The position numbers and the translations under genes were made by a program. The notes under the pieces are model-generated. The model ran no database searches, had not been told where the DNA came from, and was given only the letters and a program-made list of their open reading frames with translations. Below, one piece after another: positions 55,124-64,000 of a stretch of 64,000 bases of DNA. Positions within the stretch are counted from its first letter, which is position 1. Every line of letters begins with the position of its first letter. The stretch covers positions 310,001-374,000 of the forward strand of contig NZ_JADBGB010000001.1 of assembly GCF_015220045.1 (NCBI RefSeq), in the 5' to 3' direction. The stretch is from Marivivens aquimaris. Its GTDB lineage: Bacteria; Pseudomonadota; Alphaproteobacteria; Rhodobacterales; Rhodobacteraceae.

Positions 55124-56428
55124 ATGGCCGGACAGTCGCGGGCGCGCACCACGCCGCCGTTTTCCCGTTTTGAATGGCTGATCGCCTGGCGCTACATCCG
55201 CGCTCGCCGTGCAGAGGGCGGGGTGAGTGTGATGACATGGATTTCGCTGGTGGGCATCGCGCTGGCCGTGTTCGCGCTGGTCACCACGCTGTCGATCCGT
55301 TCGGGTTTCCGCACCGATTTCGTGAATACGATCCTTGGCGCCAATGCCCATGTGACGGTCTACCAGGCCGGCGCTGTGGACGAGGCGGGCAATGTCAGCC
55401 GCGTGATCGAAGGGGGCGGCGAGGATATGGCCGCAGCGATCCGCGAGGTGGACGGTGTCACCCGCGCAGCCCCTATCGTCAAAGGGCAGGTCATGGCGAA
55501 CTTCCGTCAGGCCAACGCGGGCGTCGAGGTGTTTGGCATTTCCGAGGCCGATCTGAACTCCATCCCGCTCATCGCCAATCCCGAAGAAGCCTTTGGCGAT
55601 ATTGCCGATTTCGAGCAGGGCATTGCCATCGGTTCGGGCGTGGCGCGCGAGTTAGGGCTGGCGATTGGCGACAAGGTCAAGCTGATCTCCCCCAACGGGA
55701 CCCGCACCGCGTTTGGCACCAGTCCGCGTGTGTCGACCTATGATGTGGTCTACGTCTTTACCGCTGGGCGTTGGGATATCGACCGCACCCGCGTCTACCT
55801 GCCGCTCGAAGCCGCGCAGTTGTTCTTTAACAAGGATGGCGTCGTGGACGAGATCGAGGTCATGGTCGAGGACCCCGACAATCTGGACGGGCTGCTTGGT
55901 CCGATCACGCAGGCCGCAGGGGAACGTTCGCTTGTCTGGACGTGGAAGGACAGTTCGGGTGCTTATCTGCGGGCGCTGACGGTCGAGGACAACGTGATGT
56001 TCGTCCTCCTGTCGATCCTCGTGCTGATTGCTTCGCTCAACATCATCTCCGGCCTCATCATGCTGGTGAAAAACAAGGGTGGGGATATCGGCATCCTGCG
56101 CACAATGGGCCTCAGCGAAGGGTCGATCCTGCGCGTGTTCTTCATCTGCGGGGCAGGGATCGGCACTGTCGGGACGCTTGCTGGGGTGATCCTGGGCGTG
56201 CTCTTCACCATCTACATCGACCCGATTTTCAGCCTTGTGAACTATGTCTCGGGCGGCGGCGTCTGGGACCCGTCGATCCGCGGGCTCTATCATCTGCCTG
56301 CCGAGCTGCGCATCTCCAACATCCTGTCGGCGATGCTGCTGTCGCTGGGTCTGTCGTGGACCGTCACCATCGTGCCCGCCCGCCGCGCGGCCCGTATGAA
56401 CCCTGTGGAGGCGCTGCGCTATGAATGA
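55124..56428 (+). CDS. lolC: Lipoprotein-releasing ABC transporter permease (LolC/E)
   Basis: 434 aa. One membrane helix near the N-terminus (residues ~35-58), a large periplasmic domain (~60-290), three more helices, ending [16 protein letters not shown], the MacB/FtsX-type ending. Extracts outer-membrane lipoproteins from the inner membrane for LolA. A single LolC/E-type gene serves both roles in many alphaproteobacteria. ATG 55124 follows GAAGGAGG. Overlaps lolD by 8 nt. Confidence 0.95.
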   Translation: MAGQSRARTTPPFSRFEWLIAWRYIRARRAEGGVSVMTWISLVGIALAVFALVTTLSIRSGFRTDFVNTILGANAHVTVYQAGAVDEAGNVSRVIEGGGEDMAAAIREVDGVTRAAPIVKGQVMANFRQANAGVEVFGISEADLNSIPLIANPEEAFGDIADFEQGIAIGSGVARELGLAIGDKVKLISPNGTRTAFGTSPRVSTYDVVYVFTAGRWDIDRTRVYLPLEAAQLFFNKDGVVDEIEVMVEDPDNLDGLLGPITQAAGERSLVWTWKDSSGAYLRALTVEDNVMFVLLSILVLIASLNIISGLIMLVKNKGGDIGILRTMGLSEGSILRVFFICGAGIGTVGTLAGVILGVLFTIYIDPIFSLVNYVSGGGVWDPSIRGLYHLPAELRISNILSAMLLSLGLSWTVTIVPARRAARMNPVEALRYE

Positions 56429-57110
56429 CATCCTCAATCTGACCGGCGTCACCAAGGGCTACAACCACGGCAAACCGAACGAAGTGCAGGTGCTGCGCGG
56501 CATCGACCTGACCATCGGGGCGGGGGAGGTCGTCGCCCTCGTCGCGCCCTCCGGTGCGGGTAAATCAACGCTCCTGCATATCGCGGGGCTGCTCGACACG
56601 CCCGACAACGGCACCGTCAGCATCGCGGGAGAGGACGTCACGGGCCTGCCCGACCGTCGCCGCACAGCAATCCGCCGCGCCGATGTGGGCTTCGTCTACC
56701 AGTTCCACCACCTGCTGCCCGAGTTCACCGCGCTCGAAAACATCGTCCTTCCGCAGCTGGCGAACGGCGTGCCCCAGCGCGAGGCCGAGGCCCGCGCCAA
56801 AGACCTTTTGGCCCGCGTGGGCGTCGCTGACCGCGCCAGCCATCGTCCCTCCGCGCTCTCGGGCGGCCAGCAGCAGCGTGTGGCTTTCTGCCGTGCGCTC
56901 GCCAACGGGCCGCGCCTCCTCCTTGCGGACGAGCCGACGGGCAACCTCGACACGGTCACGTCGGATCAGGTGTTCGATGCCCTGATGGAGCTGGTACGCG
57001 ACACGGGCATGTCCGCTCTCATCGCGACGCATAACCTCGAACTGGCCGCGCGGATGGACCGCACGGTGCGGCTCGACGCGGGGCTGGTTACGCCCGCTGT
57101 GCCAGCGTAA
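56421..57110 (+). CDS. lolD: Lipoprotein-releasing ABC transporter ATPase
   Basis: 229 aa. Walker [11 protein letters not shown]-loop [16 protein letters not shown], signature LSGGQQQRV, Walker [14 protein letters not shown]-loop ATHN. Partner of LolC; the 8-nt overlap implies coupled translation. Its 3' end overlaps the convergent DUF606 gene by 23 nt. Confidence 0.96.
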   Translation: MNDILNLTGVTKGYNHGKPNEVQVLRGIDLTIGAGEVVALVAPSGAGKSTLLHIAGLLDTPDNGTVSIAGEDVTGLPDRRRTAIRRADVGFVYQFHHLLPEFTALENIVLPQLANGVPQREAEARAKDLLARVGVADRASHRPSALSGGQQQRVAFCRALANGPRLLLADEPTGNLDTVTSDQVFDALMELVRDTGMSALIATHNLELAARMDRTVRLDAGLVTPAVPA

Positions 57111-57522
57111 GGCCGAGCACCATGAGCGCCAGACCGCCCGCCCGCAACAGGTTCAGCGGGCGGACCTGCGCACCGAGCAGGCCGAAGTGGTCGATCACCG
57201 CCGCCGAGACCATCTGCCCAAGCAGCACCAAGAAGATCGCGTTGCCCACGCCGATCTTGGGCGCGATCCACGTCACTGACAGCACGTAGAACGCCACGAA
57301 TAGCCCCGCCGCAAACAGGTGCTTGGGCGCGGAGGCCAGTTTGCCGAACCCTTCGGTCCCCGTCATCAGCGTCACGATCACCGCCACGCAGAACGCCACG
57401 ATGAACAGCACCGTGGCCGCAGCGGCGGGCGATCCGATGTGGCGGCCAAGTGCCGCATTCAGCGCCGCAAGCAGAGGTATGCCGATACCGGCCAGAAACA
57501 TGATGAGATAATTGCCGGCCAT
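57088..57522 (-). CDS. DMT-type (DUF606/YdcZ) membrane protein
   Basis: 144 aa, five hydrophobic segments, with [18 protein letters not shown] and [20 protein letters not shown], the DUF606 pattern of half-size drug/metabolite transporters. Such proteins act as dimers; substrate unknown. Start at 57522 (MAGNYLIMF). Antisense overlap of 23 nt with the end of lolD. Confidence 0.85.
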   Translation of the reverse strand: MAGNYLIMFLAGIGIPLLAALNAALGRHIGSPAAAATVLFIVAFCVAVIVTLMTGTEGFGKLASAPKHLFAAGLFVAFYVLSVTWIAPKIGVGNAIFLVLLGQMVSAAVIDHFGLLGAQVRPLNLLRAGGLALMVLGLTLAQRA

Positions 57523-57611
57523 GGGGTCCTCCGCCTTTGGGGCGAGATAATCATATGGACGCGGGGCACGCAAAGGGGGATGATAGGGCAAAAGTCACGA
57601 GGTCAGCAGTC

Positions 57612-57983
57612 ATGTTCCGCACCATCCCCTTCGCCGCGCTTATCGCCCTGTCCGCTTGCAATATGACCCAAGAGGTCGACGGCAGCGAACTCTTTGCCGC
57701 CAACTGTTCGGGCTGTCACGGCACCGACGGGAAGGGCAACGCCGATATGGCCATCGCACTCGGCCGCAACATCCCCGACCTGACCCATATCGCCGCCCGC
57801 AACGGAGGCACCTTCGACCACGACGCCGTCATGAGCCAGATCGACGGCCTCCACCGCAAGGAAGGCAGCCCGATGCCCGAATTCGGAGACGACGACCTCG
57901 GCCCCATCGTCATGGTCGGCTCCACGCCCATTCCGGCTGAACTTCTGGCCCTGTCAGGGTATCTGGAGAGTATTCAGGAGTGA
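57612..57983 (+). CDS. Lipoprotein c-type cytochrome
   Basis: 123 aa. Lipobox ALSAC (Cys15), then a single heme-binding CSGCH within ELFAANCSGCHGTDGKGN; a possible axial Met lies in GSPMPEFGDDDL. So a small, membrane-tethered periplasmic cytochrome c. Redox partner unknown; no oxidoreductase gene is adjacent. Start ATG 57612. Confidence 0.88.
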   Translation: MFRTIPFAALIALSACNMTQEVDGSELFAANCSGCHGTDGKGNADMAIALGRNIPDLTHIAARNGGTFDHDAVMSQIDGLHRKEGSPMPEFGDDDLGPIVMVGSTPIPAELLALSGYLESIQE

Positions 57984-58067
57984 GCGTTTTGCGCCCTGCT
58001 ACCTGCTATTAACTTTCGCTCAACGTCATTTCGCTAGTTTCACGTCAGACCGAAATATGGGCTGACG

Positions 58068-58361
58068 ATGAAAAACGCTTTTCTAATTTTGATTGTTGTG
58101 ACGCTCGCGTCATGCAGCGGTTCTACCCTGCCTTACAGCGGCATAGAGCCGGTCGAGGTAGCGCTCGATGGTTCAACTTTCCATGTGTACCGAAAAGGAG
58201 AGGACGTCGAAGTGGTCCGTACTGGAGCCAGCGGCATTTGGAGTCTTCAGCAAGTGGCGGGTCTAACGGCGCAGGCCGTTTACCTAACGACAAACTGCCG
58301 AATAGCGGAGGGCACGCTGAGCGGCGATGCAGCCGTTCAGCATGCCCGATTGAACTGCTGA
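58068..58361 (+). CDS. Small lipoprotein, unknown function
   Basis: 97 aa. Lipobox LASC at residues 13-16, then a short beta-rich region (VEVALDGSTFHVYRKGEDV) with a likely disulfide (NCRIAEG and the terminal Cys). GC appears lower than in the surrounding genes. Convergent, 3 nt from the next gene. Confidence 0.7.
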   Translation: MKNAFLILIVVTLASCSGSTLPYSGIEPVEVALDGSTFHVYRKGEDVEVVRTGASGIWSLQQVAGLTAQAVYLTTNCRIAEGTLSGDAAVQHARLNC

Positions 58362-58364
58362 GCT

Positions 58365-58913
58365 TTACTGCGCTGCACGTTCTTTCAACGTCACACGAAT
58401 ATTCGGATAACCGAACTCGTCGTTGTTCGGGTCAATTTGCGCTGCTGCAACTGCACCGATAATGATCGCACCGAGTAAGCCCGTGCCAGCTGCGGAATTG
58501 CTACGCTGGGATGCCGTAATATTGTAGCTGTCGACTGTAGCCGAGCCGCTAAACTCTCCGGTTTCGCAACGAACAAAAATCGAAGGCGAATCCGGGCCGT
58601 AGTTCGGTACGCCGACGTTTGCAGGCGTCAGAATGGTGGCTTTGTAGAGCCCGGAATCGACGTTACACTGAACGTTGCTCACTTCTCGGCTTCCATTGCC
58701 ATCGACATTGCCGAATGCGCGTACTTCGACGGTGTCTTGACCACGGAAGCGAGGAACGGGGTTTCCTGCCGCGCGTGCGCGTGCATAAACGTCAATGCCC
58801 ATCGCATCGCGGGCGTTGTTCGGAGTTACGAGCACCGGCGGGGTCTCGATGTCCATGGTAGTGCAGGCAGAAAGTGCGACGGCGGCTGCCAAAACGGCGA
58901 AAGTTGCTTTCAC
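58365..58913 (-). CDS. Lipoprotein, unknown function
   Basis: 182 aa. Lipobox ALSAC; mature part with a beta-rich core (CNVDSGLYKATILTPANVGV, FVRCETGEFSGSATV) and a glycine-alanine hydrophobic stretch near the C-terminus (GLLGAIIIGAVAAAQ). Not in a family I know. GC slightly low for the window. Confidence 0.75.
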   Translation of the reverse strand: MKATFAVLAAAVALSACTTMDIETPPVLVTPNNARDAMGIDVYARARAAGNPVPRFRGQDTVEVRAFGNVDGNGSREVSNVQCNVDSGLYKATILTPANVGVPNYGPDSPSIFVRCETGEFSGSATVDSYNITASQRSNSAAGTGLLGAIIIGAVAAAQIDPNNDEFGYPNIRVTLKERAAQ

Positions 58914-59022
58914 GTGATGTCCCTTAAGTTGAATAGTCGGGACTTCATCTTTTCGTGAACAGGTTTAGTCAACTCATTCTTGGGTTGAATTTTTGACAAC
59001 TTCCGTTGTTGCAACAAATACC

Positions 59023-60981
59023 TCACACATCCAACTCTTCAACGAATTTGGCGTTCTCCTGAATGTACTGGAAACGCATCTCCGGTTTTTTGCCCATGAG
59101 GCGGTCGACGAGGTCTCCGGTTTCGCCCGGTTCGTCCTCGTCGATGGTGACGCGGATGAGTTTGCGGGAGGCGGGGTCCATCGTGGTGTCTTTGAGGTCC
59201 TTGGCGTCCATTTCGCCCAGACCCTTGAAGCGCTGCACGTCGATCTTGCCTTTGCCGCCAAGTCCCTTGGCCAGCCATTCGTCCTTTTCCGCATCATTGG
59301 ACACATAGAGGCGCTTGGCCCCTTGGGTCAGGCGGTAGAGCGGCGGGCAGGCGAGGTAGAGGTGCCCTTGGTCGATCAGCGGGCGCATCTGGGTAAAGAA
59401 GAACGTCATCAGCAGCGCCGCAATGTGCGCACCGTCGACGTCCGCATCGGTCATGATGATGATCTTGTCGTAGCGTAGGTCATCGACGTTGAATTTGGTG
59501 CCGAGGCTCACGCCCAGCGCCTGTGACAGATCGCTGATTTCTTGGTTCGAGCTAAGCTTGTTCGACGCCGCACCCAGCACGTTCAGGATCTTACCGCGGA
59601 GCGGCAGCAGCGCTTGGGTCTTGCGGTCGCGGGCCATCTTGGCCGAACCGCCCGCCGAGTCGCCCTCGACGATGAACAGTTCGGTGCCCTCGCGGCTCGT
59701 GGCCGAACAGTCGACCAGCTTGCCGGGGAGGCGGAGTTTTTTGGTCGCGGTCTTGCGTGCGGTTTCCTTCTCCTGTTTGCGTCGCAGGCGCTCTTCGGCG
59801 CGCAGCACAAGGAAGTCGAGGATCGCGCCCGCCGATTTGGTGTCCGCTGCCAGCCAGTTGTCGAAGTGGTCGCGCACGGACTGCTCGACCCATTTGGTGG
59901 CTTCCTCGGTAGAGAGGCGGTCCTTGGTCTGACCCACGAACGAAGGCTCGCGGATAAAGATCGACAGCAGCGCGCAGCCGCCCGTGAGCATGTCGTCACG
60001 GGTAATCAGCGCAGCTTTCTTGTTGTTGATCAGCTCGCCGTAAGCACGGATGCCGCGCAGCAGGGCGGTCCAGAAACCCGCTTCGTGCGTGCCGCCTTCG
60101 GGGGTCGGAACGGTGTTGGTGTAGGACTGGATGAAACCGTCGCGGGACGGTGTCCAGTTGATCGCCCATTCGACCGATCCTGGGATGCCGAATTTCTCTT
60201 CAAAGCTGACCTTGCCGCTGAAAGGCCGGTCCGAATAGGTCGACATGCCCGTGAGAACCTCGTTGAGGTAATCGGACAGGCCGTTGGGGAAGTGGAAAGT
60301 GGCCTCGGTCGGAGTCTCGCCATCGTCGATCGCGGACTTCCAGCGGATTTCGACGCCCGAGAACAGATAGGCCTTCGAGCGGGCCATCTTGAACAGGCGC
60401 GCCGGTTTCAGCTTGAGCGAGCCGAAGATTTCCTCGTCAGGGTGGAAGGTGACGGTCGTGCCGCGACGGTTCGGTGCCGCGCCGATCACCTGAATGGGGC
60501 CGAGCGGCTTACCGCGGCAGAACCGCTGTTCATGCAGTTCCTTGTTTCGGGCCACCTGAACGATCAGAACGTCCGACAGCGCGTTCACAACCGAAGAACC
60601 CACGCCGTTCAGACCGCCCGAGGTCGAATAGGCCTTGTTCGAGAACTTACCGCCTGCGTGCAGAACGGTGAGAATGACCTCCAGCGCCGACTTGCCCGGA
60701 AACTTGGGGTGGGGGTCCACAGGCATCCCGCGTCCGTTATCGCGCACCGTGACCGAATAGTCGGCGTTCAGCTCGACTTCGATCCTGTTGGCGTGACCAG
60801 CCACCGCTTCGTCCATGGAGTTGTCGAGGATCTCGGCCACCATATGGTGCAGCGCCCGTTCGTCGGTGCCGCCGATGTACATCCCTGGACGCTTGCGGAC
60901 TGGCTCCAGCCCTTCAAGCACCTCGATGGAGGATGCATCGTAATCGGACGGCTCGGAGCCGGATAGAAGATCGTCGGACAT
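59023..60981 (-). CDS. parE: DNA topoisomerase IV subunit B
   Basis: 652 aa. GHKL ATPase (EILDNSMDEAVAGHA, RDNGRGMPVDPH), transducer, and TOPRIM domain with IVEGDSAGGSA and MTDADVDGAHI. The length and the C-terminal NAKFVEELDV fit ParE rather than GyrB, which is ~150 aa longer. Decatenates daughter chromosomes with ParC (not in the window). Confidence 0.94.
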   Translation of the reverse strand: MSDDLLSGSEPSDYDASSIEVLEGLEPVRKRPGMYIGGTDERALHHMVAEILDNSMDEAVAGHANRIEVELNADYSVTVRDNGRGMPVDPHPKFPGKSALEVILTVLHAGGKFSNKAYSTSGGLNGVGSSVVNALSDVLIVQVARNKELHEQRFCRGKPLGPIQVIGAAPNRRGTTVTFHPDEEIFGSLKLKPARLFKMARSKAYLFSGVEIRWKSAIDDGETPTEATFHFPNGLSDYLNEVLTGMSTYSDRPFSGKVSFEEKFGIPGSVEWAINWTPSRDGFIQSYTNTVPTPEGGTHEAGFWTALLRGIRAYGELINNKKAALITRDDMLTGGCALLSIFIREPSFVGQTKDRLSTEEATKWVEQSVRDHFDNWLAADTKSAGAILDFLVLRAEERLRRKQEKETARKTATKKLRLPGKLVDCSATSREGTELFIVEGDSAGGSAKMARDRKTQALLPLRGKILNVLGAASNKLSSNQEISDLSQALGVSLGTKFNVDDLRYDKIIIMTDADVDGAHIAALLMTFFFTQMRPLIDQGHLYLACPPLYRLTQGAKRLYVSNDAEKDEWLAKGLGGKGKIDVQRFKGLGEMDAKDLKDTTMDPASRKLIRVTIDEDEPGETGDLVDRLMGKKPEMRFQYIQENAKFVEELDV

Positions 60982-61123
60982 GTCACTGCTCTCTTTGTAT
61001 TGTTATATTTTGGCCGAAGCGGGCGTGATCAGCAACCACAAGCGTCGCGTTATCCCCAACCTTGGCTTGCGGGACTCATTTCGTTGTGAGACGCTGCTCG
61101 CATAAGTTGGTTTGGTGGTAACG

Positions 61124-61612
61124 ATGTCTCGTGGTGTTATGGTTCTTGAACGCCCTCCCGAGGGTGCGCGTATTCTGGCGACGAAAGAGCATCTGAATTA
61201 CTTCGATGTGCGCGGCGTCCCCCTTCCCAGAGAGATGACAGCCTTTGAGGCTTGGCAAGATGTGCTGTCGCGCCCGCTCTTCGGGATGAAGACCGCGTTC
61301 TGGGTCCGCGACAGGATCAGCGCGCTCTTCGGCGTCCAAAAGATCGGCGGTTTCTCCAGCCAGTATCGCCACGCCCCCACCAAAGGCGAAAAGCTCGACT
61401 TCTTCGTGGTGGAGGATATCGACAACGAGCGCCTGATCCTTGTGCAGCGCGACCGCCACCTCGACGTCATGACCGCCATCACCACCAGCGGCGGTATCAT
61501 GGCGGTAACCTCCAGCGTCCTGACACACAACCTTTTTGGCAAACTGTACATGCTTCCCGTGGGCATCGCGCACCGCCATATCGTCAATTCGCTTTTGCGC
61601 AGGGTCGCCTGA
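61124..61612 (+). CDS. DUF2867-type protein
   Basis: 162 aa. MTAFEAWQDVLSRPLFGMKTAFWVRD and FFVVEDIDNERLILVQRDRHLDVM fit the DUF2867 domain, often fused to, or near, short-chain dehydrogenases. No signal peptide. GTG 61112 or ATG 61124 could start it; I prefer ATG. The epimerase gene follows 57 nt downstream. Confidence 0.7.
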   Translation: MSRGVMVLERPPEGARILATKEHLNYFDVRGVPLPREMTAFEAWQDVLSRPLFGMKTAFWVRDRISALFGVQKIGGFSSQYRHAPTKGEKLDFFVVEDIDNERLILVQRDRHLDVMTAITTSGGIMAVTSSVLTHNLFGKLYMLPVGIAHRHIVNSLLRRVA

Positions 61613-61668
61613 GCCTTGAACTCGGCCCCGCGCTGGCTAACCTCCCTGTCAAGGCACAGGAGGACCCC

Positions 61669-62544
61669 ATGCGCATTTTCATGACCGGCGGCAGCGGCAA
61701 GGCTGGCAAATACACCGTCGACCATCTGATTTCACTCGGCCACGAGGTGACTAACGCGGACCTCGTGCCGCTGGACCACCCTAAGGTCCGTAACCTCAAG
61801 GTCGATCTGACGGACGCAGGGCAGGTGCTCAACGCCCTCCACGCCTTCGCCGATTTCAGCGAACTGGAGCCCGGAACGGGCGTGCCGCAATACGACGCCA
61901 TCGTCCACTTCGCCGCCGTGCCCCGCATCCTGCTGGTCCCGGATAACGAGACCTACAAGGACAATGTCCAGAGCACTTACAACGTGCTTGATGCGGCCGC
62001 GAAGTACGGCATCAAAAAGGTGATCTTCGCCAGTTCCGAAACCACCTACGCGGTCTGCTTCTGGGACGGCCACAAACAGCCCGACTACATCCCCGTGGAC
62101 GAAGACCACCCCACCGTCCCGCAGGACAGCTACGCCATGTCCAAGGTGGTGAACGAGGCCACCGCCCGCAGCTTCCAAGCGCGCACCGGCGCCGATATCT
62201 ACGGCCTTCGGATCAACAACGTGATCGAGCCGCACGAATACGCGGAAAACTTCCCCGCCTACGTCGAGGACGCCTCGCTCCGCCGCCGCAACATCTTCGC
62301 CTATATCGACGCCCGCGATCTGGCGCATATGGTCGAATGCTGCCTGAACACCGACGGCCTCGGCTATGAGGTCTTCAACGTCTCGAACGACGACAGCTCG
62401 GTCGGCATGCCCAGCGAAGAGGTGATCTCCACCTTCTACGAAGGCATCCCGCAAAAGGCCGAGATCACAGGCCATGACACCTTCTACAGCAATGAAAAAG
62501 CCAAGCGTATGCTCGGCTTCTCGGCCCCGTCGCGCTGGCGCTGA
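61669..62544 (+). CDS. NAD(P)-dependent epimerase/dehydratase family protein
   Basis: 291 aa extended SDR. Rossmann TGGSGKAGKYTVDHL, DAIVHFAAVPRI, catalytic SYAMSK (Tyr-x-x-x-Lys) after FASSETTYAV. Close in style to UDP-glucose 4-epimerase or uronate dehydrogenase-like sugar enzymes; substrate not assignable. ATG 61669 has CAGGAGGA. The minus-strand dispersed element begins 3 nt after the stop. Confidence 0.85.
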   Translation: MRIFMTGGSGKAGKYTVDHLISLGHEVTNADLVPLDHPKVRNLKVDLTDAGQVLNALHAFADFSELEPGTGVPQYDAIVHFAAVPRILLVPDNETYKDNVQSTYNVLDAAAKYGIKKVIFASSETTYAVCFWDGHKQPDYIPVDEDHPTVPQDSYAMSKVVNEATARSFQARTGADIYGLRINNVIEPHEYAENFPAYVEDASLRRRNIFAYIDARDLAHMVECCLNTDGLGYEVFNVSNDDSSVGMPSEEVISTFYEGIPQKAEITGHDTFYSNEKAKRMLGFSAPSRWR

Positions 62545-62600
62545 TCTTCATTCTGGCGAAAATACCTTCGGGGGTGCGGGGGCAGACAGCCCCCGCGTCT
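62542..62600 (-). repeat. Dispersed 3' element, copy D (minus strand)
   Basis: Read on the minus strand: GCGGGGGCTGTCTGCCCCCG, then CACCCCCGAAGGTATTTT, then CGCCAGAATGAAG. It lacks the small GGCC hairpin. It starts directly after the stop of the LysR gene, on that gene's strand. Confidence 0.85.
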
Positions 62601-63494
62601 TCAATCCGCTTCCCGCTCGCCGATCTTGCGCGCCATCTGCAAAATCGCCGTCATCACCGGTGTCTGCGGATCACGTGCGGCGGCAATCATGCCCAGCGTG
62701 TGCCCCTTGCGCGGCTCGTCGAGCGGCACCCGTACCAGCGTCTTTCCCGCACTTAGGAACCCCGCCAGTCTGTGCGGCAGAATGGTAATCCAGTCGCCCG
62801 TTTCCACATGGGCGACCAGCACCACTGTTGAATTGCTCTCGATCGTCGGCTGCGGCACCACGCCCGCTTCGGCGAGGTTCTGGTTGATGATCCGGCGGTT
62901 CTGCATGTCCTGCGTCAGCAGGCAAAGCGGCGCGCCCGCCAGTTCGTGCCAGCCGACGGAAGCGCGCTCCGCCATGGGCGAATTCGCGTTGCACACCACC
63001 GAATAGCGCTCGCGGTACATCGGCACGCTCGTGACTTTGCCGAGCGGTTCGTTGTCGAGGTAGGTCACACCCCCGTCGATCTCGAGGTTTTCCAGCATCG
63101 TCAGGATCTCCGCCGAGGTCCGCGACAGGATCGTGAACCGCACACCGGGGTGTTCCTTCGCAAAGGCCGAGGTCAGTTCAGCCACCATTGTCAGTGCTGT
63201 CGGCACCGCTGCCAGCCGCACGTTCCCCGAAAGCCCTTCGCGCACCGCCCGCATCTCGTCCTTCATCGTGCGCACATCGCCGACGATGGACCTTGCCCAC
63301 TCCAGCACCCGCGCGCCCTCAGGCGTCAGGCCGCCATAGCGCGACCCCCGCCAGACAAGCTGCACGCCGAGTTGTGTCTCCAACTGCTTGATCCCTGCTG
63401 AAAGGCTCGGCTGCGTAATACCAAGGCTCTCCGCCGCGCGGCCAAAGTGGCTCTCGCGGGCGAGCGCAATGAACATTTCCAGCTTGTCGATCAC
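62601..63494 (-). CDS. LysR-family regulator
   Basis: 297 aa, GTG start at 63494 overlapping the upstream DUF2461 stop (GTGA). HTH: HFGRAAESLGITQPSLSAGIKQL. Effector domain from ~90. It resembles LysR proteins that I have seen next to formate dehydrogenase genes in Rhodobacteraceae, but none is in the window. Target unknown. Confidence 0.9.
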   Translation of the reverse strand: MIDKLEMFIALARESHFGRAAESLGITQPSLSAGIKQLETQLGVQLVWRGSRYGGLTPEGARVLEWARSIVGDVRTMKDEMRAVREGLSGNVRLAAVPTALTMVAELTSAFAKEHPGVRFTILSRTSAEILTMLENLEIDGGVTYLDNEPLGKVTSVPMYRERYSVVCNANSPMAERASVGWHELAGAPLCLLTQDMQNRRIINQNLAEAGVVPQPTIESNSTVVLVAHVETGDWITILPHRLAGFLSAGKTLVRVPLDEPRKGHTLGMIAAARDPQTPVMTAILQMARKIGEREAD

Positions 63495-64000
63495 GCGCAG
63501 GCCACCGACAGCAGAACATCGGTCATCGGCTTGAAGGTTTCGAATTCCGCCATCAGCAGGTCCGCGATTTCATCCGTCGGTTCGATCTTCTTCGTGGCGA
63601 TCACCGACTTCATCCGCAGCATCCGCGCATTCTCATGCTCCTTCGGATAGCCGCGCGGGATGCGCACCAGTTCCGGCTCGCGGAACTCATATCCCTCGGC
63701 CTCAATCCGCTCCGCCGCGCCCATCATCCGTTTCGCGTCGAGGTCGCAGAACTTCCGCCAGTCATCCAGCACCTCTTTCCCCATCCCGAGCATCCCTCCG
63801 CCGCAGCGGATATAGTCGGGCTCGATCCCGAAGAAGAACGCCACAGGCTCACGCCCCACATTCACCTGCCAGAGCATGTGCATTTAAGGCTTATACGGCG
63901 TCTTATCTTTGGAAAAACGGGTGTCGCGATAGGGGCGGAACAGCTTGGTCGTGACCTCTTCGTCCATCAGGTCTGCAAGGCGCGGTTGCACATCCTCCAG
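63491..64000 (-). pseudogene. DUF2461 (TIGR02453-type) gene interrupted by an in-frame TAA
   Basis: N-terminus lies beyond the window. Translation from 64000 gives FRPYRDTRFSKDKTPYKP, then TAA (63886-63884), then, in the same frame, MHMLWQVNVGREPVAFFFG through to a stop at 63491. DUF2461 proteins normally continue through this point (RFSKDKTPYK.. followed by ..HMLW), so the stop splits one domain. The part after the stop opens with ATG, so a truncated protein or a sequencing error is possible. Function of the family is unknown. Confidence 0.7.

Noticed and set aside
1..64000. CRISPR array, prophage, insertion sequence or toxin-antitoxin pair
   Set aside because: No regularly spaced repeats, no transposase, integrase or phage structural genes, and no typical toxin-antitoxin gene pair were seen. 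The dispersed element is the only repeat family found.

Overview
The window is a chromosomal segment of a GC-rich alphaproteobacterium, most probably a member of the Rhodobacteraceae (Roseobacter group). The evidence is the gene content and gene order: a choline/choline-O-sulfate cluster, hdaA-ppk-ppx, a short alphaproteobacterial ProRS next to lolCD, an ScfR-type (PccR-like) regulator near propionyl-CoA carboxylase, and a dispersed GC-rich 3' element that I associate with this family. I see no tRNA or rRNA gene, CRISPR array, transposase or prophage. Coding density is high, and several gene pairs share start or stop codons.

Layout. 1-5.8 kb: end of an FGGY sugar kinase, tadA, a metallo-beta-lactamase-fold hydrolase, a small membrane protein, gatCA, an excalibur-type lipoprotein and an AmpD-like amidase. 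5.8-9 kb: RNase P RNA, an orphan PAS/HisKA_2 histidine kinase, rpmG, hisN and an XRE regulator. 9-21 kb: quinone oxidoreductase/LysR, DUF1127, a BI-1 protein, two purine deaminases around a CAP-domain lipoprotein, mgtE with a folate cyclo-ligase, a YmdB phosphoesterase, an SLC13/RCK transporter and yebC. 21-24 kb: argP-like regulator divergent from lysE, then an EamA exporter. 23.8-32.1 kb: choXWV divergent from betI-betC-betB-betA around a BetI-like palindrome, forming a full route from choline or choline sulfate to glycine betaine. 32-43 kb: propionyl-CoA assimilation (pccR, a Bcr/CflA transporter, pccB, a chain of small genes, pccA, a DUF4174 protein, methylmalonyl-CoA mutase) with TTTGCAAA-type sites near pccR and pccB. 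43-52.4 kb: nhaA, a TerB/J-domain protein, a nuclease-fold protein, then perM-hdaA-ppk-ppx on the minus strand. 52.5-64 kb: proS, an AT-richer islet with a coiled-coil membrane protein, lolCD, small lipoproteins, parE, a DUF2867 protein, an epimerase, a LysR regulator and a DUF2461 gene broken by an in-frame stop.

The most notable signals are: (i) a modular GC-rich element present four times plus one degenerate copy, always directly 3' of a gene and in that gene's orientation; (ii) a 26-codon open frame fused stop-to-start on both sides between two genes in the pccB-pccA interval; (iii) the TTTGCAAA site set around the propionyl-CoA genes, with a transporter between regulator and target; (iv) the AT-rich islet between proS and lolC; (v) the in-frame TAA in the DUF2461 gene. 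I found no convincing new defence or mobile system. Most of the window is housekeeping and central metabolism.
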